The notes under the pieces: generated by a model
The model's database searches: none
What the model was told of the DNA's origin: nothing
What the model saw: the letters and a program-made list of their open reading frames with translations, nothing else
Program-made: the position numbers and the translations under genes
From: Tectiglobus sp965215755
GTDB lineage: Bacteria; Pseudomonadota; Alphaproteobacteria; Rhizobiales; Hyphomicrobiaceae
DNA: 64,000 nucleotides
Assembly: GCA_965215755.1 (NCBI GenBank)
Contig: OZ244119.1
Coordinates: 4,960,001-5,024,000, forward strand
Direction: 5' to 3'
In this document: one piece after another, positions 27,283-36,864 of the stretch
Layout: every line of letters begins with the position of its first letter
How positions within the stretch are numbered: position 1 is the stretch's first letter

Positions 27283-28290
27283 CTAATTATCTGATTTTAA
27301 AGCATTTATAAGCGCAATCATGTCTGCTGGCAACGGGCTACTGAAGCGCAGTTTTTCGCCGCTAACCGGATGCTCGAAACCAAGTGACTCTGCGTGTAGT
27401 GCTTGACGATCAAGCTCAGTCAGAGCCGCCTGTGCGGAAGCAGAGAGTTTCCGGGCGCTACTCTTGAAGCCCGAACCGTAAACACCATCGCCCAGAATCG
27501 GGTGTCCGATTGAGGCAAGATGAACCCTGATCTGATGCGTGCGACCGGTCTCGAGCTCCAATTGTAACTGGCTCACAGCCTCATTCCCGCCACAATCGAA
27601 CGTGCGTGCCACCTTGTAGTGGGTCGTGGCATGCCGTCCTTCCGGCTCTTCCACCACAGCCATCTTTCGCCGGTTTGACCGGCTACGCCCGATCGGCGCT
27701 GAAATTCGACCAACCTTGCGCACGGGACGACCCCAGGCCAGAGCGGCATAGGTTCGTTCCAGTCGGCCATCGGCACCATGGGCTGCAAATTGCTCTGACA
27801 GACCTTTGTGGGCGCGATCCGACTTGGCAACGACCAACAGGCCGGATGTATCCTTGTCGAGCCGATGGACAATGCCTGGCCGCTGAATACCACCAATTCC
27901 CGAGAGTTGGCCGTGGCTGTGAGCCAACAGGGCATTGACCAGGGTACCGCTCTGATGCCCGGGCGCAGGGTGTGTCACCATGCCGGCAGGCTTGTCGACG
28001 ACGATCAGATCTTCGTCCTCGTAGGCAATGTTCAGTTGAATGGCCTCAGCCTGATACGATGTGGGTTGCGAAGGTGGAACGGTGACGCAGACAACGGCTT
28101 CAGGGCGGAGCTTGCGGCTGGCATCCGTGCATTTTTGGTCATCAACCGTGACGGAGCCATCGAGGATGAGGTGCTTCACACGCTGACGGCTGAGATCGCG
28201 CGCATGCGTGGCTGCAAACCGATCGAGCCGCAACCCGGCTTCGTCTTCGCCGACGACAAGTCTAATCACCGCATTTTCGTTGTCAGCCAT
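27283..28290 (-). CDS. rluD: Ribosomal large subunit pseudouridine synthase, RluD/RluC family
   Basis: The 335-residue protein has an N-terminal S4 RNA-binding domain (LRLDRFAATHARDLSRQRVK) and the RluA-family catalytic domain. IVHRLDKDTSGLLVVAKS contains the catalytic aspartate, and LELETGRTHQIRVHLASIGHPILGD follows. It isomerises uridines of 23S rRNA (helix 69 in RluD). Assignment to RluD rather than RluC rests on overall layout and on the neighbouring DUF6476-like gene, a common arrangement in alphaproteobacteria. The two genes are divergent, 82 bp apart. Confidence 0.92.
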   Translation of the reverse strand: MADNENAVIRLVVGEDEAGLRLDRFAATHARDLSRQRVKHLILDGSVTVDDQKCTDASRKLRPEAVVCVTVPPSQPTSYQAEAIQLNIAYEDEDLIVVDKPAGMVTHPAPGHQSGTLVNALLAHSHGQLSGIGGIQRPGIVHRLDKDTSGLLVVAKSDRAHKGLSEQFAAHGADGRLERTYAALAWGRPVRKVGRISAPIGRSRSNRRKMAVVEEPEGRHATTHYKVARTFDCGGNEAVSQLQLELETGRTHQIRVHLASIGHPILGDGVYGSGFKSSARKLSASAQAALTELDRQALHAESLGFEHPVSGEKLRFSSPLPADMIALINALKSDN

Positions 28291-28372
28291 ATTTCCTAAG
28301 CCTAAGCCAACGGACCGGACGCGTTTGCAGGACCATCCTCAGACAAGTCCTGGAACACTGAACCACAAAGCG

Positions 28373-28774
28373 ATGCCACACATGAACGAGCCTGAAAAGC
28401 CAACCGCGCCGGAAACCTATGAAGGCCCGCTATCGCCAGCGGGCGTTGCAGCACTGAAATTCGCCGTCGTTGGCATGGGGGTGCTGATTATCATCGGTCT
28501 CTTGGTGGTCATCGGCCGCATCATCTATCTGGCCGCAACACCAAAGGCGGAGCGGCAGGCGGCGCAACCGGCACTAACGGCTGATGCCCAGGTGTCTCTG
28601 CCACGCGATGCACGCCCTATTCAGACATCCACCGACGGGTCACGCCTCTCGATACTCTACCAAAAGACTGACAGTACCTTCGGCGTGGTGATTGTGGACC
28701 TCAGGACTGGGCAGACACTCAGCCGGGTTTCCATTGGATCAGATGAGCAAACGCCAGGTCAGAAGACCAAGTAG
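28373..28774 (+). CDS. DUF6476-like single-pass membrane protein
   Basis: The likely start is ATG 28373 (or 28382), because upstream codons overlap rluD. The protein is about 133 residues. One membrane helix spans about residues 28-52 (FAVVGMGVLIIIGLLVVIGRI), followed by a periplasmic beta-rich tail (VSLPRDARPIQTS, VVIVDLRTGQTLSRVSI). This layout matches the DUF6476 proteins that sit beside rluD in many alphaproteobacteria; their role is unknown. Its 3' end overlaps the end of the convergent gene by 16 bp. Confidence 0.7.
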   Translation: MPHMNEPEKPTAPETYEGPLSPAGVAALKFAVVGMGVLIIIGLLVVIGRIIYLAATPKAERQAAQPALTADAQVSLPRDARPIQTSTDGSRLSILYQKTDSTFGVVIVDLRTGQTLSRVSIGSDEQTPGQKTK

Positions 28775-29367
28775 CCGTAGATTGCGCCGCCGGATACCAA
28801 CGCAGCGACGAGTCCGGCGACAAAGCCTGGCTGGGATGTCAACGGCGTTCGCGGCTTGGCGTTGATCGCCTTCTCCATCGGTGAAGGCTCTGCGCGATGC
28901 GGCTCGGGTCGTGGCGGCAGATTGAAGAGATGCTCGCTGCCCTGCTTGCCGAGGTCACGGCTCAGTTGATGGCGGTGTGCAGCCTTCGATGGCATCCGGA
29001 CCTGAAGGCCGGTCCCGTGGACCGCCGGAATGGGACGGTGCGGAATCGATACTCCGAGTGCACTGATCGGGATCGCGTTCGAGTTCGGCAATGACGCTGT
29101 CAGGCCGCTATTGGTCCCGTCACTGAACGCAGCTTCAGGCAGACTTGGAGGCAACGCAGTTTCAGTGACCTGCTCAGCTTCACTTCGCTCTGGTTCTCTT
29201 TGCTCGGCCTGCTCATAAATGTGTTCCTGGTCTTCGACCTCGGCTGCCGGCTCGGCTGCCAGTGCTGCGTTGCCTTCGCTGCGGGTTTGCCAGGATTGTG
29301 CCGATGCCTGGGCGCGATTGCCAGCACCTGAGACAGTGGGATTATCGTTGTCCGCATCGCGTGTCAT
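28759..29367 (-). CDS. Hypothetical tail-anchored protein
   Basis: From ATG 29367 (AGGCGG lies upstream) the protein is 202 residues. The N-terminal 160 residues are hydrophilic, rich in Glu, Ala and Pro, and probably disordered (an Asp/Asn-rich start, then EAEQVTETALPPSLPE). The C-terminus ends in one hydrophobic helix, GFVAGLVAALVSGGAIYGYL, four residues before the end region, so it looks tail-anchored with a cytoplasmic head. I do not recognise the family. It is downstream of the coiled-coil envelope gene on the same strand. Confidence 0.65.
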   Translation of the reverse strand: MTRDADNDNPTVSGAGNRAQASAQSWQTRSEGNAALAAEPAAEVEDQEHIYEQAEQREPERSEAEQVTETALPPSLPEAAFSDGTNSGLTASLPNSNAIPISALGVSIPHRPIPAVHGTGLQVRMPSKAAHRHQLSRDLGKQGSEHLFNLPPRPEPHRAEPSPMEKAINAKPRTPLTSQPGFVAGLVAALVSGGAIYGYLVF

Positions 29368-29550
29368 CGTTTCACCGCCTTGCTCAAGCGCCGCGCCAAT
29401 GCTCGGCCCCCATATGAGATTGAGCCGCGGCAATCACCGTTGTTCTTGAAGCTCGAACCGCGTGCACGGCTTCCACTGCAATCACGATGATCTTGCCGCC
29501 AACATCCGACTGACTGCACAATCTTCATTAAAGAGAGAATATCACAGAAA

Positions 29551-31020
29551 TCAGCTCTTGCCGAGCCCTGCAATGCGTTGCATCAAGCCGGCGCGGCCGG
29601 ACGATGTCGCCTGTTCCTCGGCGGCTTTGTCTTCAGCAGTTGCGACGGCCTGCTGTTCGGGTGGAGACACTGGTATTGCAACGTCTCTCTCGGTCGGCTC
29701 CGATGCCGTCGCGACCTCACGGCGGCCAGCGTTTTTCTCGCCTGAGTTTGCCGCCGGTACACGTGCCAGTTCAGAAGAAACTGAAGGCACTGTCTCCTTG
29801 ACCTTGTCTGCCAGACTGCGCCGTTCTGCTGGAGCACTCGGCGCCACATTGCGCTCTAATCCGCCAAGATTGGCCGGAATACTGCCGGCCCCCAAACGGC
29901 GCATCTCATTCATATGATGCGCGGCCTGACGTGCGCTTCGATCGTTCGCTGCGGCGAGTTCGGCGCGCAGTTTCCGGATCGTTTCGTTCTGTGTGTTCGT
30001 CTCTTTTTCCAGTGAAGCGACACGGGCTTTGAGGGCGATCCGACTGTCTCGCAACGTCCGCGAACCACTGTTGGCTTCGGGTTCTTCGTACACGTTCAAC
30101 GCAGCCTTCAGCTTTTCAACCTCATCGGAGAGTTGCTTGTTGTCTTCTCTCAATTGCTGCATGGCGGCTGCGTTGGCGGACACCGCCTCCGGCGTTGTCT
30201 CCTCCAGCGATTTCATAATGCCCTGGACATTGGCGAGGCCGCTGTCCAGATTCTTGACCTGTTCGCTGGTGGATTGTTCCGCTTCGCCCGCTTTCGCCTC
30301 TGGCCGGAGCTTTGCTTTGCCGCCTTCCGCAACAAGCTCCTGAAGATTGCCGATCAACGACGCCTGATCCCTGACGCGTGTTCGCAAAGCTTCGAGTTCT
30401 GAGCGCAGAGCGGTATCGCTTTCGTGCGCGGCCGCACGGTTACCACCCATCCCCAAACGACCGCCGCGCGCGGCCACTGAACTCTTCATTCGATCCAGTT
30501 CCAGGCGCTGTTGCTGGTTGATCTGCATCGCTTCATCAAGGGCGCGGAATGTTTTGCTGGTATCAGCCTGCAGGGCAGCCATCTCGCGGTCACGCTGGAA
30601 TAGCAGCTTGCGGGCTTCGGAAAGCCGTTCTTCCACCCGCGGGACGCGATCCATAATCGTTTGCTCAAGCACGCGCCGGGCGTTCTCGCTGGCCTCGAGC
30701 TTGGTCGTCAATTGCTGGGTGTCTCTTTCCAGCGAACCGATTGTTGCATCGCGCCGATTGATTTCGATGGTCTGGCGGGCAGCTGATCGCTGGACCCGGT
30801 CCATTGAGCTTTCCAACTGGTGAACCCGAATGGCGTTCTGTGCACGCAGCCGGTCTTGTTCGGCGCGAATCTCAGCTTCGGTGAGAGGCAGCGTTCGACG
30901 AATGCGTTGGGTGGTCAGGCGGACAGCCCTGTTCCAGTAGGCAGGCGCAACGATAAAGCCCATTAGCGCGGCTAACAGGAAGCCTAGTGACACGAGCATG
31001 ATGGATTGGATCGTGAACAC
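29551..31020 (-). CDS. Membrane-anchored coiled-coil protein
   Basis: The 489-residue protein has one N-terminal membrane helix (residues about 7-28, IMLVSLGFLLAALMGFIVAP), then PAYWNRAVRLTTQRIRRTLPLTEAEIRAEQDRLRAQ, a segment I have seen in conserved Hyphomicrobiales proteins of unknown role. A long heptad-rich coiled coil with several breaks runs from about residue 60 to 390. The last 90 residues are low-complexity. The topology suggests a cytoplasmic rod tethered to the inner membrane, possibly a scaffold. No enzymatic motif is visible. Confidence 0.8.
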   Translation of the reverse strand: MFTIQSIMLVSLGFLLAALMGFIVAPAYWNRAVRLTTQRIRRTLPLTEAEIRAEQDRLRAQNAIRVHQLESSMDRVQRSAARQTIEINRRDATIGSLERDTQQLTTKLEASENARRVLEQTIMDRVPRVEERLSEARKLLFQRDREMAALQADTSKTFRALDEAMQINQQQRLELDRMKSSVAARGGRLGMGGNRAAAHESDTALRSELEALRTRVRDQASLIGNLQELVAEGGKAKLRPEAKAGEAEQSTSEQVKNLDSGLANVQGIMKSLEETTPEAVSANAAAMQQLREDNKQLSDEVEKLKAALNVYEEPEANSGSRTLRDSRIALKARVASLEKETNTQNETIRKLRAELAAANDRSARQAAHHMNEMRRLGAGSIPANLGGLERNVAPSAPAERRSLADKVKETVPSVSSELARVPAANSGEKNAGRREVATASEPTERDVAIPVSPPEQQAVATAEDKAAEEQATSSGRAGLMQRIAGLGKS

Positions 31021-31458
31021 TCTCAGTCCTCAATGCGTGCCCATCTGCACAATTCGCGACAGACCGAAGTCTCGCCGCCTCAATACCAATGCTTGCAAGC
31101 GGCGCCGATTGTCATAGCGCTCCGTCCTGCCCCGACTTACTTGTAAGCATCTCAGCATGTAGCACGCAAGCCCACGCTCTCCTGTGTCCATTGTTGTTAT
31201 CACTGTCGCCTGCGATTGGTCGACAACTAAGCTGTTGAATTCATGAGAGTGAATTTGCAGTGACCCGTTGTCAAAGACTGCTGTCGGGCAACACGCCTAT
31301 CGCTTTCCTCACAACCACGACAGGCAAAGCTTCTGATGCCTGTCGATTCTACTCCTATTTGATCAGCTAGGACGACGTTGTTTGCTCCAGCCTCAATCTA
31401 CTATCTCAAAAACAGTCCTGGTCGCCCTGCACCGTTCGGATGACCGAGGGTTTGAGAC
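31021..31458. other. Intergenic region, nothing recognised
   Basis: About 440 bp between two minus-strand genes. It must carry the promoter of the coiled-coil gene; I see no gene, RNA or repeat. Confidence 0.4.
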
Positions 31459-32370
31459 CTAAAAAGGATTCCAGGTCGGGCGTCTCGTATATTTCAGATA
31501 ACCGATGTTCGCACCCAGACGCACGCCGACACCGGTGCGAATCGGGGCCAGCGTCACATCACCATTCTTGAGCAACTGCACGCTGGCGCCACCGATGAAG
31601 TAGGCTGAGCCCTGGACGCCGGCAAAGCGGCGATAAACATCGCGCGGACCACGCAGATTGTAGACCAGCACCATTGTCCGGGTGCCTTCGCCACCGAAAT
31701 CGTAACCAATTGAGGGACCCTGCCAGTAGACGCGGCGGCTGGCACCATATTTTGTGTAAAGACGCCCCTCGCCGTAGCGCAGGCCCGCAATGAACGCGCC
31801 ACTGGCATCCTCACCGAGGATGTAGCCATTCGGCCGCCCCTCGCTTCGGAACGCGTGTTCAATCGCCTTGGCCAATCCTTTGCTCAGAGAGCCAAAGAAC
31901 TTGTGTCCAGCATTGACGATTTCCGACTCGGAATACGTCGTCTGCCGATCTTGACCACGCGGGGCTGCGTAGCGCTCACGGAGGTCGGGTTCGTTTGAGC
32001 GGTACCTCGGCTCGGAATGACGAGGCGGCTCATAACGTGGCTCTGGCTGCCGGGGGGCGGCATAACGGCGAGGCGGCTCGTTCTCACGATAATAGCCGTT
32101 CTGCGGCCTGCCATAGTTATTGGCGCGCGATTGACCTGGGTCGTAAGCCCGGTTGTCGCGCGAATACCGCTCGGGCTCGGCCTGGTAAGAGTTTGGGGCT
32201 TGCCGGTCGTAGCGATCCACGGAGCGTGGTGCGTAGTCGTCTTTCGGGTAGCTGCCTGATTGCTGGGACTTGCGTTCCCAGGGAAGCACTTCCTGCGCCG
32301 ACGCTGTGCTGATAGCAGTTTGAAGTGCAACGCCGGTGAGAAGACCGAAGGCTATTGAGAGCATGCGCAT
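31459..32370 (-). CDS. eipA: DUF1134 (EipA-like) envelope protein
   Basis: The 303-residue protein has a signal peptide (cleavage after about residue 25, ISTASAQE). A Tyr/Arg/Pro-rich low-complexity stretch follows to about residue 140 with repeated RYEPPRHSEPRY-type units. The C-terminal DUF1134 domain begins at NAGHKFFGSLSKGLAKAIE and contains GRPNGYILGEDASGAF and GGASVQLLKNGDVTLAPIRTG. In Brucella the DUF1134 protein EipA is periplasmic and supports envelope integrity. The long linker makes this version about 100 residues longer than that protein. Confidence 0.85.
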   Translation of the reverse strand: MRMLSIAFGLLTGVALQTAISTASAQEVLPWERKSQQSGSYPKDDYAPRSVDRYDRQAPNSYQAEPERYSRDNRAYDPGQSRANNYGRPQNGYYRENEPPRRYAAPRQPEPRYEPPRHSEPRYRSNEPDLRERYAAPRGQDRQTTYSESEIVNAGHKFFGSLSKGLAKAIEHAFRSEGRPNGYILGEDASGAFIAGLRYGEGRLYTKYGASRRVYWQGPSIGYDFGGEGTRTMVLVYNLRGPRDVYRRFAGVQGSAYFIGGASVQLLKNGDVTLAPIRTGVGVRLGANIGYLKYTRRPTWNPF

Positions 32371-32551
32371 GTCATATCATCCTTTATGTCAGTCAATGAC
32401 ATAGGTCTCAGCGGCTTCAGCCAACCGCACACGCCGACCAGTAACTGTTCGTCAACCATCGTTGGAAAGTGTTACTAAAGTGTGGCTGCTAAACGCCGTT
32501 TCAGTGGCGATCCGGGCGCATCGCCAACGTCGGAACCGTTCGAAAAGCGCT

Positions 32552-33400
32552 TTATTCCGGGGTAAACTGATAGCGCTTCGTCAAATCCGCATTGGCCCAG
32601 GCCACAAATGGCTGGATCCGGTAACCACTGGCCTGGTCACCGTAATGCAGCGGTTGACCATCTAGCGTGAGGACCGTCCCACCAGCTGCTGCTACAATGG
32701 CGTGCCCGGCCGCAGTATCCCACTCGCTAATTGATGTGAGGCGCGGGTAGATATCGGCCTCGCCGCGGGCCAGCAGGCAAAACTTCAGGGATGAGCCGAC
32801 TTTCAAACGATCATCGAGGCCTTGTGAACTAAGCTGGTGCTCCAGCTCTGTAGAAGGATGGCTACGGCTGACGGCAACAGTAATCTTGCTCCGACTCGTT
32901 TGATCAGGCGAGCGCGGATGGATCGGTTGCGTGCCTATGTCGGTTAGTGACTTGGCGGTTGATTCTGCCGCGACATTGGCTTCGACCGCAGCGTCACTGC
33001 CAACCGTCGTGAAAAGGCCTCCGGTGCGCGGTTGATAGACAACGCCAAAGATTGGTTGTTTCTGCTCAATCAGAGCAATGTTGACGGTGAACTCGTCTCC
33101 GCCTGCAATGAAGTCCTTGGTGCCATCGAGTGGATCAACGAGAAAGAATCGATCGCCCGCGACCGGTGCTTGTCCGGCAGCGGCGGCTTCTTCTCCGACA
33201 ATTGGGATGTCCGGGCAGATCTCGGACAGAGCACGTGTGATAATCTCTTCGGCTTCCTGGTCAGCGGCGGTGACAGGTGAGCTATCTGATTTGCTCGCGA
33301 CCCTCACATCGCTACCAAAGTAGGAGAGCTCGATACGACCGGCATGAAGGACGACCGGTATCAGAGCAGATGCAAGCTCGTAGTGTTCTGCTTCGGTCAT
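32552..33400 (-). CDS. cysQ: 3'(2'),5'-bisphosphate nucleotidase CysQ
   Basis: The 282-residue protein belongs to the inositol-monophosphatase superfamily. The metal-binding glutamate lies in PIVGEEAAAAG, followed by the signature DPLDGTKDFIAGGDEFTVNIALI, and the C-terminal EWDTAAGHAIVAAAGG supplies the last metal aspartate. The family hydrolyses 3'-phosphoadenosine 5'-phosphate to AMP, preventing its build-up from sulfate assimilation, in the cytosol with magnesium. Length is normal. It stands alone on the minus strand, divergent from chpT. Confidence 0.92.
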   Translation of the reverse strand: MTEAEHYELASALIPVVLHAGRIELSYFGSDVRVASKSDSSPVTAADQEAEEIITRALSEICPDIPIVGEEAAAAGQAPVAGDRFFLVDPLDGTKDFIAGGDEFTVNIALIEQKQPIFGVVYQPRTGGLFTTVGSDAAVEANVAAESTAKSLTDIGTQPIHPRSPDQTSRSKITVAVSRSHPSTELEHQLSSQGLDDRLKVGSSLKFCLLARGEADIYPRLTSISEWDTAAGHAIVAAAGGTVLTLDGQPLHYGDQASGYRIQPFVAWANADLTKRYQFTPE

Positions 33401-33681
33401 ATCACCCTGCCATCAATTCGACCGCCAGCGGCCCTGCTTCATCTACCATTTCGCCGGACTGTTCCGCAAAGCCGGATCGCTCGCGCATATGCAGCCTATG
33501 GGACACGGCATACATGATTTTTCAATAGCGCTCTGAATTGGGTCGCAGCTTGGGCTTGGCAAATCAGCCCGGTCAAAGGTATCTATCGCTGCACTTGTTC
33601 ACCGTCCCCGGTGCGGATCGCGTGCGTATTCTGATCCTACCGACTGATTCCCACGCAGACTTCTGAAGACCAGGGGCAATT

Positions 33682-34335
33682 ATGACCGACACCGCGCATC
33701 CGTCCGATCTTGAATTAGCCGCTCTCATCTCAAGCAAGATCTGCCATGACGTGATCAGTCCTGTTGGGGCGATCTACAATGGCATTGAGATCCTCAATGA
33801 CGATGATGACGCGGCCTCGCAATCCTATGCGCTCAATGTCATCAAGAATGTGACACAACAGGCGTCAGCACGGCTGCAGTTCGCGCGCTTTGCATTTGGC
33901 GCCGCGGGTTCCGCCGGTGCCGAGATCGAGCTGGATACAGCCCGGCAGATTTCTGAAGGCCTCGTTGAGGGCGGCAAACAGAAGCTGATCTGGAATGGAT
34001 CAGCAGGGACCTTGCCCAAAAACCAGGTCAAGCTACTGTTGAACTTGATTGCCTGCGCGATCACAGCTCTCCCGCGCGGAGGGGACATCACGTTGGACAT
34101 TGTCGGCGACCATCCGCAAGTCGACTTTGTGTTGCGCTGCCGTGGCCGCGGAGCAAGACCGCCGCAGTATCTCGGCGATTTCATTGACGGCACCAATGAT
34201 TTCGACATCGATGCACTTTCCATCCAGGCCTACTACACATGGCGGTTGGCGCAAGAAACCGGAATGACGCTGTCCTGCTCAGTGAATGATGATGATGAGG
34301 AAGTAACGCTGACGTCCAAAGCAGCGGCAGCCTGA
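33682..34335 (+). CDS. chpT: Histidine phosphotransferase ChpT
   Basis: The 217-residue protein begins with the dimerising helical hairpin: SSKICHDVISPVGAIYNGIEIL contains the phospho-accepting histidine at residue 22. A degenerate ATPase-like domain follows (QVKLLLNLIACAITALPRGGDI) without ATP-binding boxes, as in ChpT. ChpT relays phosphate from the hybrid kinase CckA to CtrA and CpdR, controlling the alphaproteobacterial cell cycle. A single-domain response regulator gene lies 390 bp downstream on the same strand, and a CtrA-type site occurs elsewhere in the window. Confidence 0.9.
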   Translation: MTDTAHPSDLELAALISSKICHDVISPVGAIYNGIEILNDDDDAASQSYALNVIKNVTQQASARLQFARFAFGAAGSAGAEIELDTARQISEGLVEGGKQKLIWNGSAGTLPKNQVKLLLNLIACAITALPRGGDITLDIVGDHPQVDFVLRCRGRGARPPQYLGDFIDGTNDFDIDALSIQAYYTWRLAQETGMTLSCSVNDDDEEVTLTSKAAAA

Positions 34336-34725
34336 TACGGTTTATGCGTTTTCGTATCGCCCTCGGACAAACAGTGATTCATTGCGTGGCGTCGGTTGGA
34401 CATCAGCTCGTTTCCGATCAGGTGCTCGGGTTTTGCGCGTGCTGCAAGAAGGCTTGAGTCACGCGCGAGTGTTCGGCCCCATTGCAATTACCAGCAATGG
34501 CTCATTACCATGGTCTTCAGCACAAGACGCTCAATTGCAACCTACACGCGTGATGCACCTGCAAACACACCCGAAATCACTGATTTCTACGCGATTTGCG
34601 AGAGATTTTGGTGCACTGATCAACGCGTTCTTAAAGAATGTGCGGCACCTTTGAAGGGTCTTGACGGTTCTTCACCGCACCCGATTTTGTTCCACAATAA
34701 TACTTACTAGGGCTTTGATATCTCC
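34336..34725. other. Intergenic region between chpT and the response regulator
   Basis: About 390 bp. An open frame at 34396-34710 has no family resemblance or ribosome site. The stretch probably holds the regulator promoter; nothing else is seen. Confidence 0.4.
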
Positions 34726-35106
34726 ATGAAGCTTTGTTTGGTCATTGATGATTCACAAGTGATGCGGAAGATTGCAAAATGCCTCCTCAACAACCTCGGC
34801 TACGATGTTCGGGAGGCTGAGACGGGCCAGCAAGCTATGGAGATTTGCCGGGCGACGATGCCTGATGTCATCCTACTGGACTGGCATATGCCATTGATGG
34901 ACGGGCACGAATTTCTGGCGAACTTCGGCCGGACCTTTCGGGACAAAAAGCCGTTTATTGTTTATGCGACAACGGATCTTGAGCCGACCGACATTTCAAA
35001 AGCGATCGGGGCAGGTGCGGATGATTATATCCTGAAGCCCTTTGACGAAGCTTCATTTGCCGGCAAATTCCAGCAGCTTCCCGGTACAGCACACGCGGCC
35101 GGCTGA
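34726..35106 (+). CDS. Single-domain response regulator (CheY-like)
   Basis: The 126-residue protein is a lone receiver domain. Acidic pocket residues Asp8-Asp9 (CLVIDDSQ), phospho-accepting Asp52 (ILLDWHMPLMDG), Thr/Ser switch in YATTDLE and Lys104 (DDYILKPFD) are all present. It has no output domain. It does not match the CpdR or DivK sequences I know in the regions around the phosphorylation site. Its place after chpT suggests a role in the same phosphorelay or as a phosphate sink, which is inference. Confidence 0.88.
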   Translation: MKLCLVIDDSQVMRKIAKCLLNNLGYDVREAETGQQAMEICRATMPDVILLDWHMPLMDGHEFLANFGRTFRDKKPFIVYATTDLEPTDISKAIGAGADDYILKPFDEASFAGKFQQLPGTAHAAG

Positions 35107-35146
35107 CGGGCATCAATCGGCATGATGCCCTTGAGTTGCCGTGAGA

Positions 35147-35461
35147 CTACTCAGTTTTGACCTGAGGCCCATCCCAGCAAAATGTTGCTACAGCCTTGCA
35201 GGTGTATTCGTCGAAAAAACCGACATCAATGAACAGCTCGCAGGTCACCGTCTTCTTACCAGTGCGGTACTTCTTGATACCATGCTTGCCCGTCCATTCC
35301 TTGATATAATCATCAAGCAATCTCTTGGCGTCATTCGCCGGTCCGACTTTTCCATAATCGTTCACCGAGAAACCAAGCTTCTGACAGGCTGCGCTGGCCT
35401 GTGAGACCGGCAAAACCAGCATGAGCGAAACAATAACAGCGGCAAAGCCAAACGAACGCAT
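35147..35461 (-). CDS. Small exported protein of unknown function
   Basis: The 104-residue protein has a clear signal peptide (MRSFGFAAVIVSLMLVLPVS, cleavage near QASA-A) and a mature part of about 80 residues with four cysteines (AACQKLG, VTCELF, YTCKAVATFCWDG) that could form disulfides in the periplasm. I do not recognise the family. It converges with the response regulator gene. Confidence 0.7.
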   Translation of the reverse strand: MRSFGFAAVIVSLMLVLPVSQASAACQKLGFSVNDYGKVGPANDAKRLLDDYIKEWTGKHGIKKYRTGKKTVTCELFIDVGFFDEYTCKAVATFCWDGPQVKTE

Positions 35462-35670
35462 CTGCTTATTCCCAACTTTTCAAGGCCTGTTCAGCCTGGA
35501 CACGTTAACCATGTCTGTCCGTATAGCGACAACAGTGCGGTGTCGGCTAGAGGTGGTTAGGATTTTTCCGCAAGACGTGGCAGCAATGTCGATAGGAGGT
35601 GCTGCCGCCACCGTACTTGTAACGACGTGGCCGACACAGAAAAGCGGTTGATTGCTGCAGCCTTCAACGC

Positions 35671-35697
35671 AAAAAAGCCCGACGTCGGCCGGGCTTT
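35671..35697 (-). terminator. Intrinsic terminator
   Basis: On the minus strand AAAGCCCG (35697-35690) pairs with CGGGCTTT (35681-35674), followed by a run of T (the plus-strand A-run at 35671-35676). It lies 25 bp after the stop of the exported-protein gene that ends at 35722. Confidence 0.85.
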
Positions 35698-35721
35698 CAT
35701 ATCGAGGTGTCATGTGTCGCC

Positions 35722-36081
35722 TCAGTTCATGTAAGGCGAGGAACCACCGTGCATGCCAATCCCAGAGTCGAAGAAGAAACCGTGATCGAATGGTCCTGAT
35801 GGAGACTGGCGCGTATAGAATTCGAAGCGATATGAATTGGCGCCACCGTTCGTCGTCCGGCTATCGCCGTACGTGTTGATTGTGTCCTGAGCGGCATATG
35901 AGTAGCCACCGCGGCGGCGGACATAACCTTTGACGCGCGCCTGGCCGCGCCGGTAGTACTTTGAAGAGCGATGAGCACCGCTTGAATTGGACTTTTTGGA
36001 CGCGCCATGAGCCCAACTTGACTGCGGCAGTCCTATCATTGCCATCGCAAGAACTGCGACCATTCCCAAACTCAATCTCAT
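35722..36081 (-). CDS. Small exported Tyr/Arg/Gly-rich protein
   Basis: From ATG 36081 (GAGGA upstream) the protein is 119 residues with a signal peptide (MRLSLGMVAVLAMAMIGL, cleavage near SSWA-H). The mature part is basic, then Gly/Tyr-rich (KGYVRRRGGYSYAAQDTIN), and ends GPFDHGFFFDSGIG. Similar small proteins of unknown role occur in Hyphomicrobiales. The frame reaches 36117, but the signal peptide fits the shorter start. An intrinsic terminator follows. Confidence 0.75.
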   Translation of the reverse strand: MRLSLGMVAVLAMAMIGLPQSSWAHGASKKSNSSGAHRSSKYYRRGQARVKGYVRRRGGYSYAAQDTINTYGDSRTTNGGANSYRFEFYTRQSPSGPFDHGFFFDSGIGMHGGSSPYMN

Positions 36082-36337
36082 GATGATCTGATCCTCAGTT
36101 GCCAACATGCCTGGCATTGTGCACGTTTTATCTTACCAAACATGATAGATCCTCCGATCAACTTGTTGTTCACAGGACAGATTTCCACGATTGCCGTTGA
36201 CGGAAGGCATTAATGCGCTTTTGTCAAAGAGACCCCCGCAGGCGACACAGCAGCGGCGGCGCCTGACATAATTATCCTGGCATTCAAGGTGGTCTACTCG
36301 CCCGTTCGACCGAGCTCAAAGACCAGTCGACGATGAC

Positions 36338-36553
36338 TTAATCGGCCATTTGTAGTTCAATGGCTTTCGGTCCCTTGCCCCGCTTGTCGGGTTCGGTTTC
36401 GAATGACACCCGCATTCCCTCATCTAGTGGGCCTATCCCTGATCTTTCAACGGCCGTGATGTGAACGAAGACATCGTTTTGACCATCGTCAGGCTTGATG
36501 AAGCCAAATCCTTTGGACTGATTGAAAAATTTGACAGTTCCTGTCTGTCGCAT
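36338..36553 (-). CDS. Cold-shock domain protein
   Basis: The 71-residue protein is a single cold-shock domain: MRQTGTVKFFNQSKGFGFIK holds RNP1 (KGFGFI) and DVFVHITAVE holds RNP2. It binds single-stranded RNA/DNA and can melt RNA structure. About 310 bp of non-coding DNA upstream would allow the long 5' leader seen in many csp genes, but I could not identify a thermosensor fold by eye. Confidence 0.95.
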   Translation of the reverse strand: MRQTGTVKFFNQSKGFGFIKPDDGQNDVFVHITAVERSGIGPLDEGMRVSFETEPDKRGKGPKAIELQMAD

Positions 36554-36864
36554 CCCATTCTCCTCCTGGGTCCGCGAATGAAACGACCGAGCATTGAAGT
36601 TGGAGAAGCCCGTAACCGGGCCAACAGCTTCGCTCGGACAGGCAGATTCGTCCGGTGCAGGGATTCATGAGGCTTTGGGATTTGGGTACGCGAGGCACAG
36701 GTCGTCTCAATTAGTCTCAGGTATCACATCACGTCGATCAGCCGTCTCAGCACTCAAACTATCGGTCATGGTGTCGCAGGTAGCAAGTACAAACCAAATT
36801 TTTTTCGAGGGCATCTGGAGCGAGGCTGAGCGTCGAAGCTCTATCAACAAGCCCCTGTCGGCTG
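36554..36864. other. Intergenic region upstream of the cold-shock gene
   Basis: About 310 bp with the promoter and leader of the cold-shock gene and the 3' side of rlmJ. No repeat or gene recognised. Confidence 0.4.
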
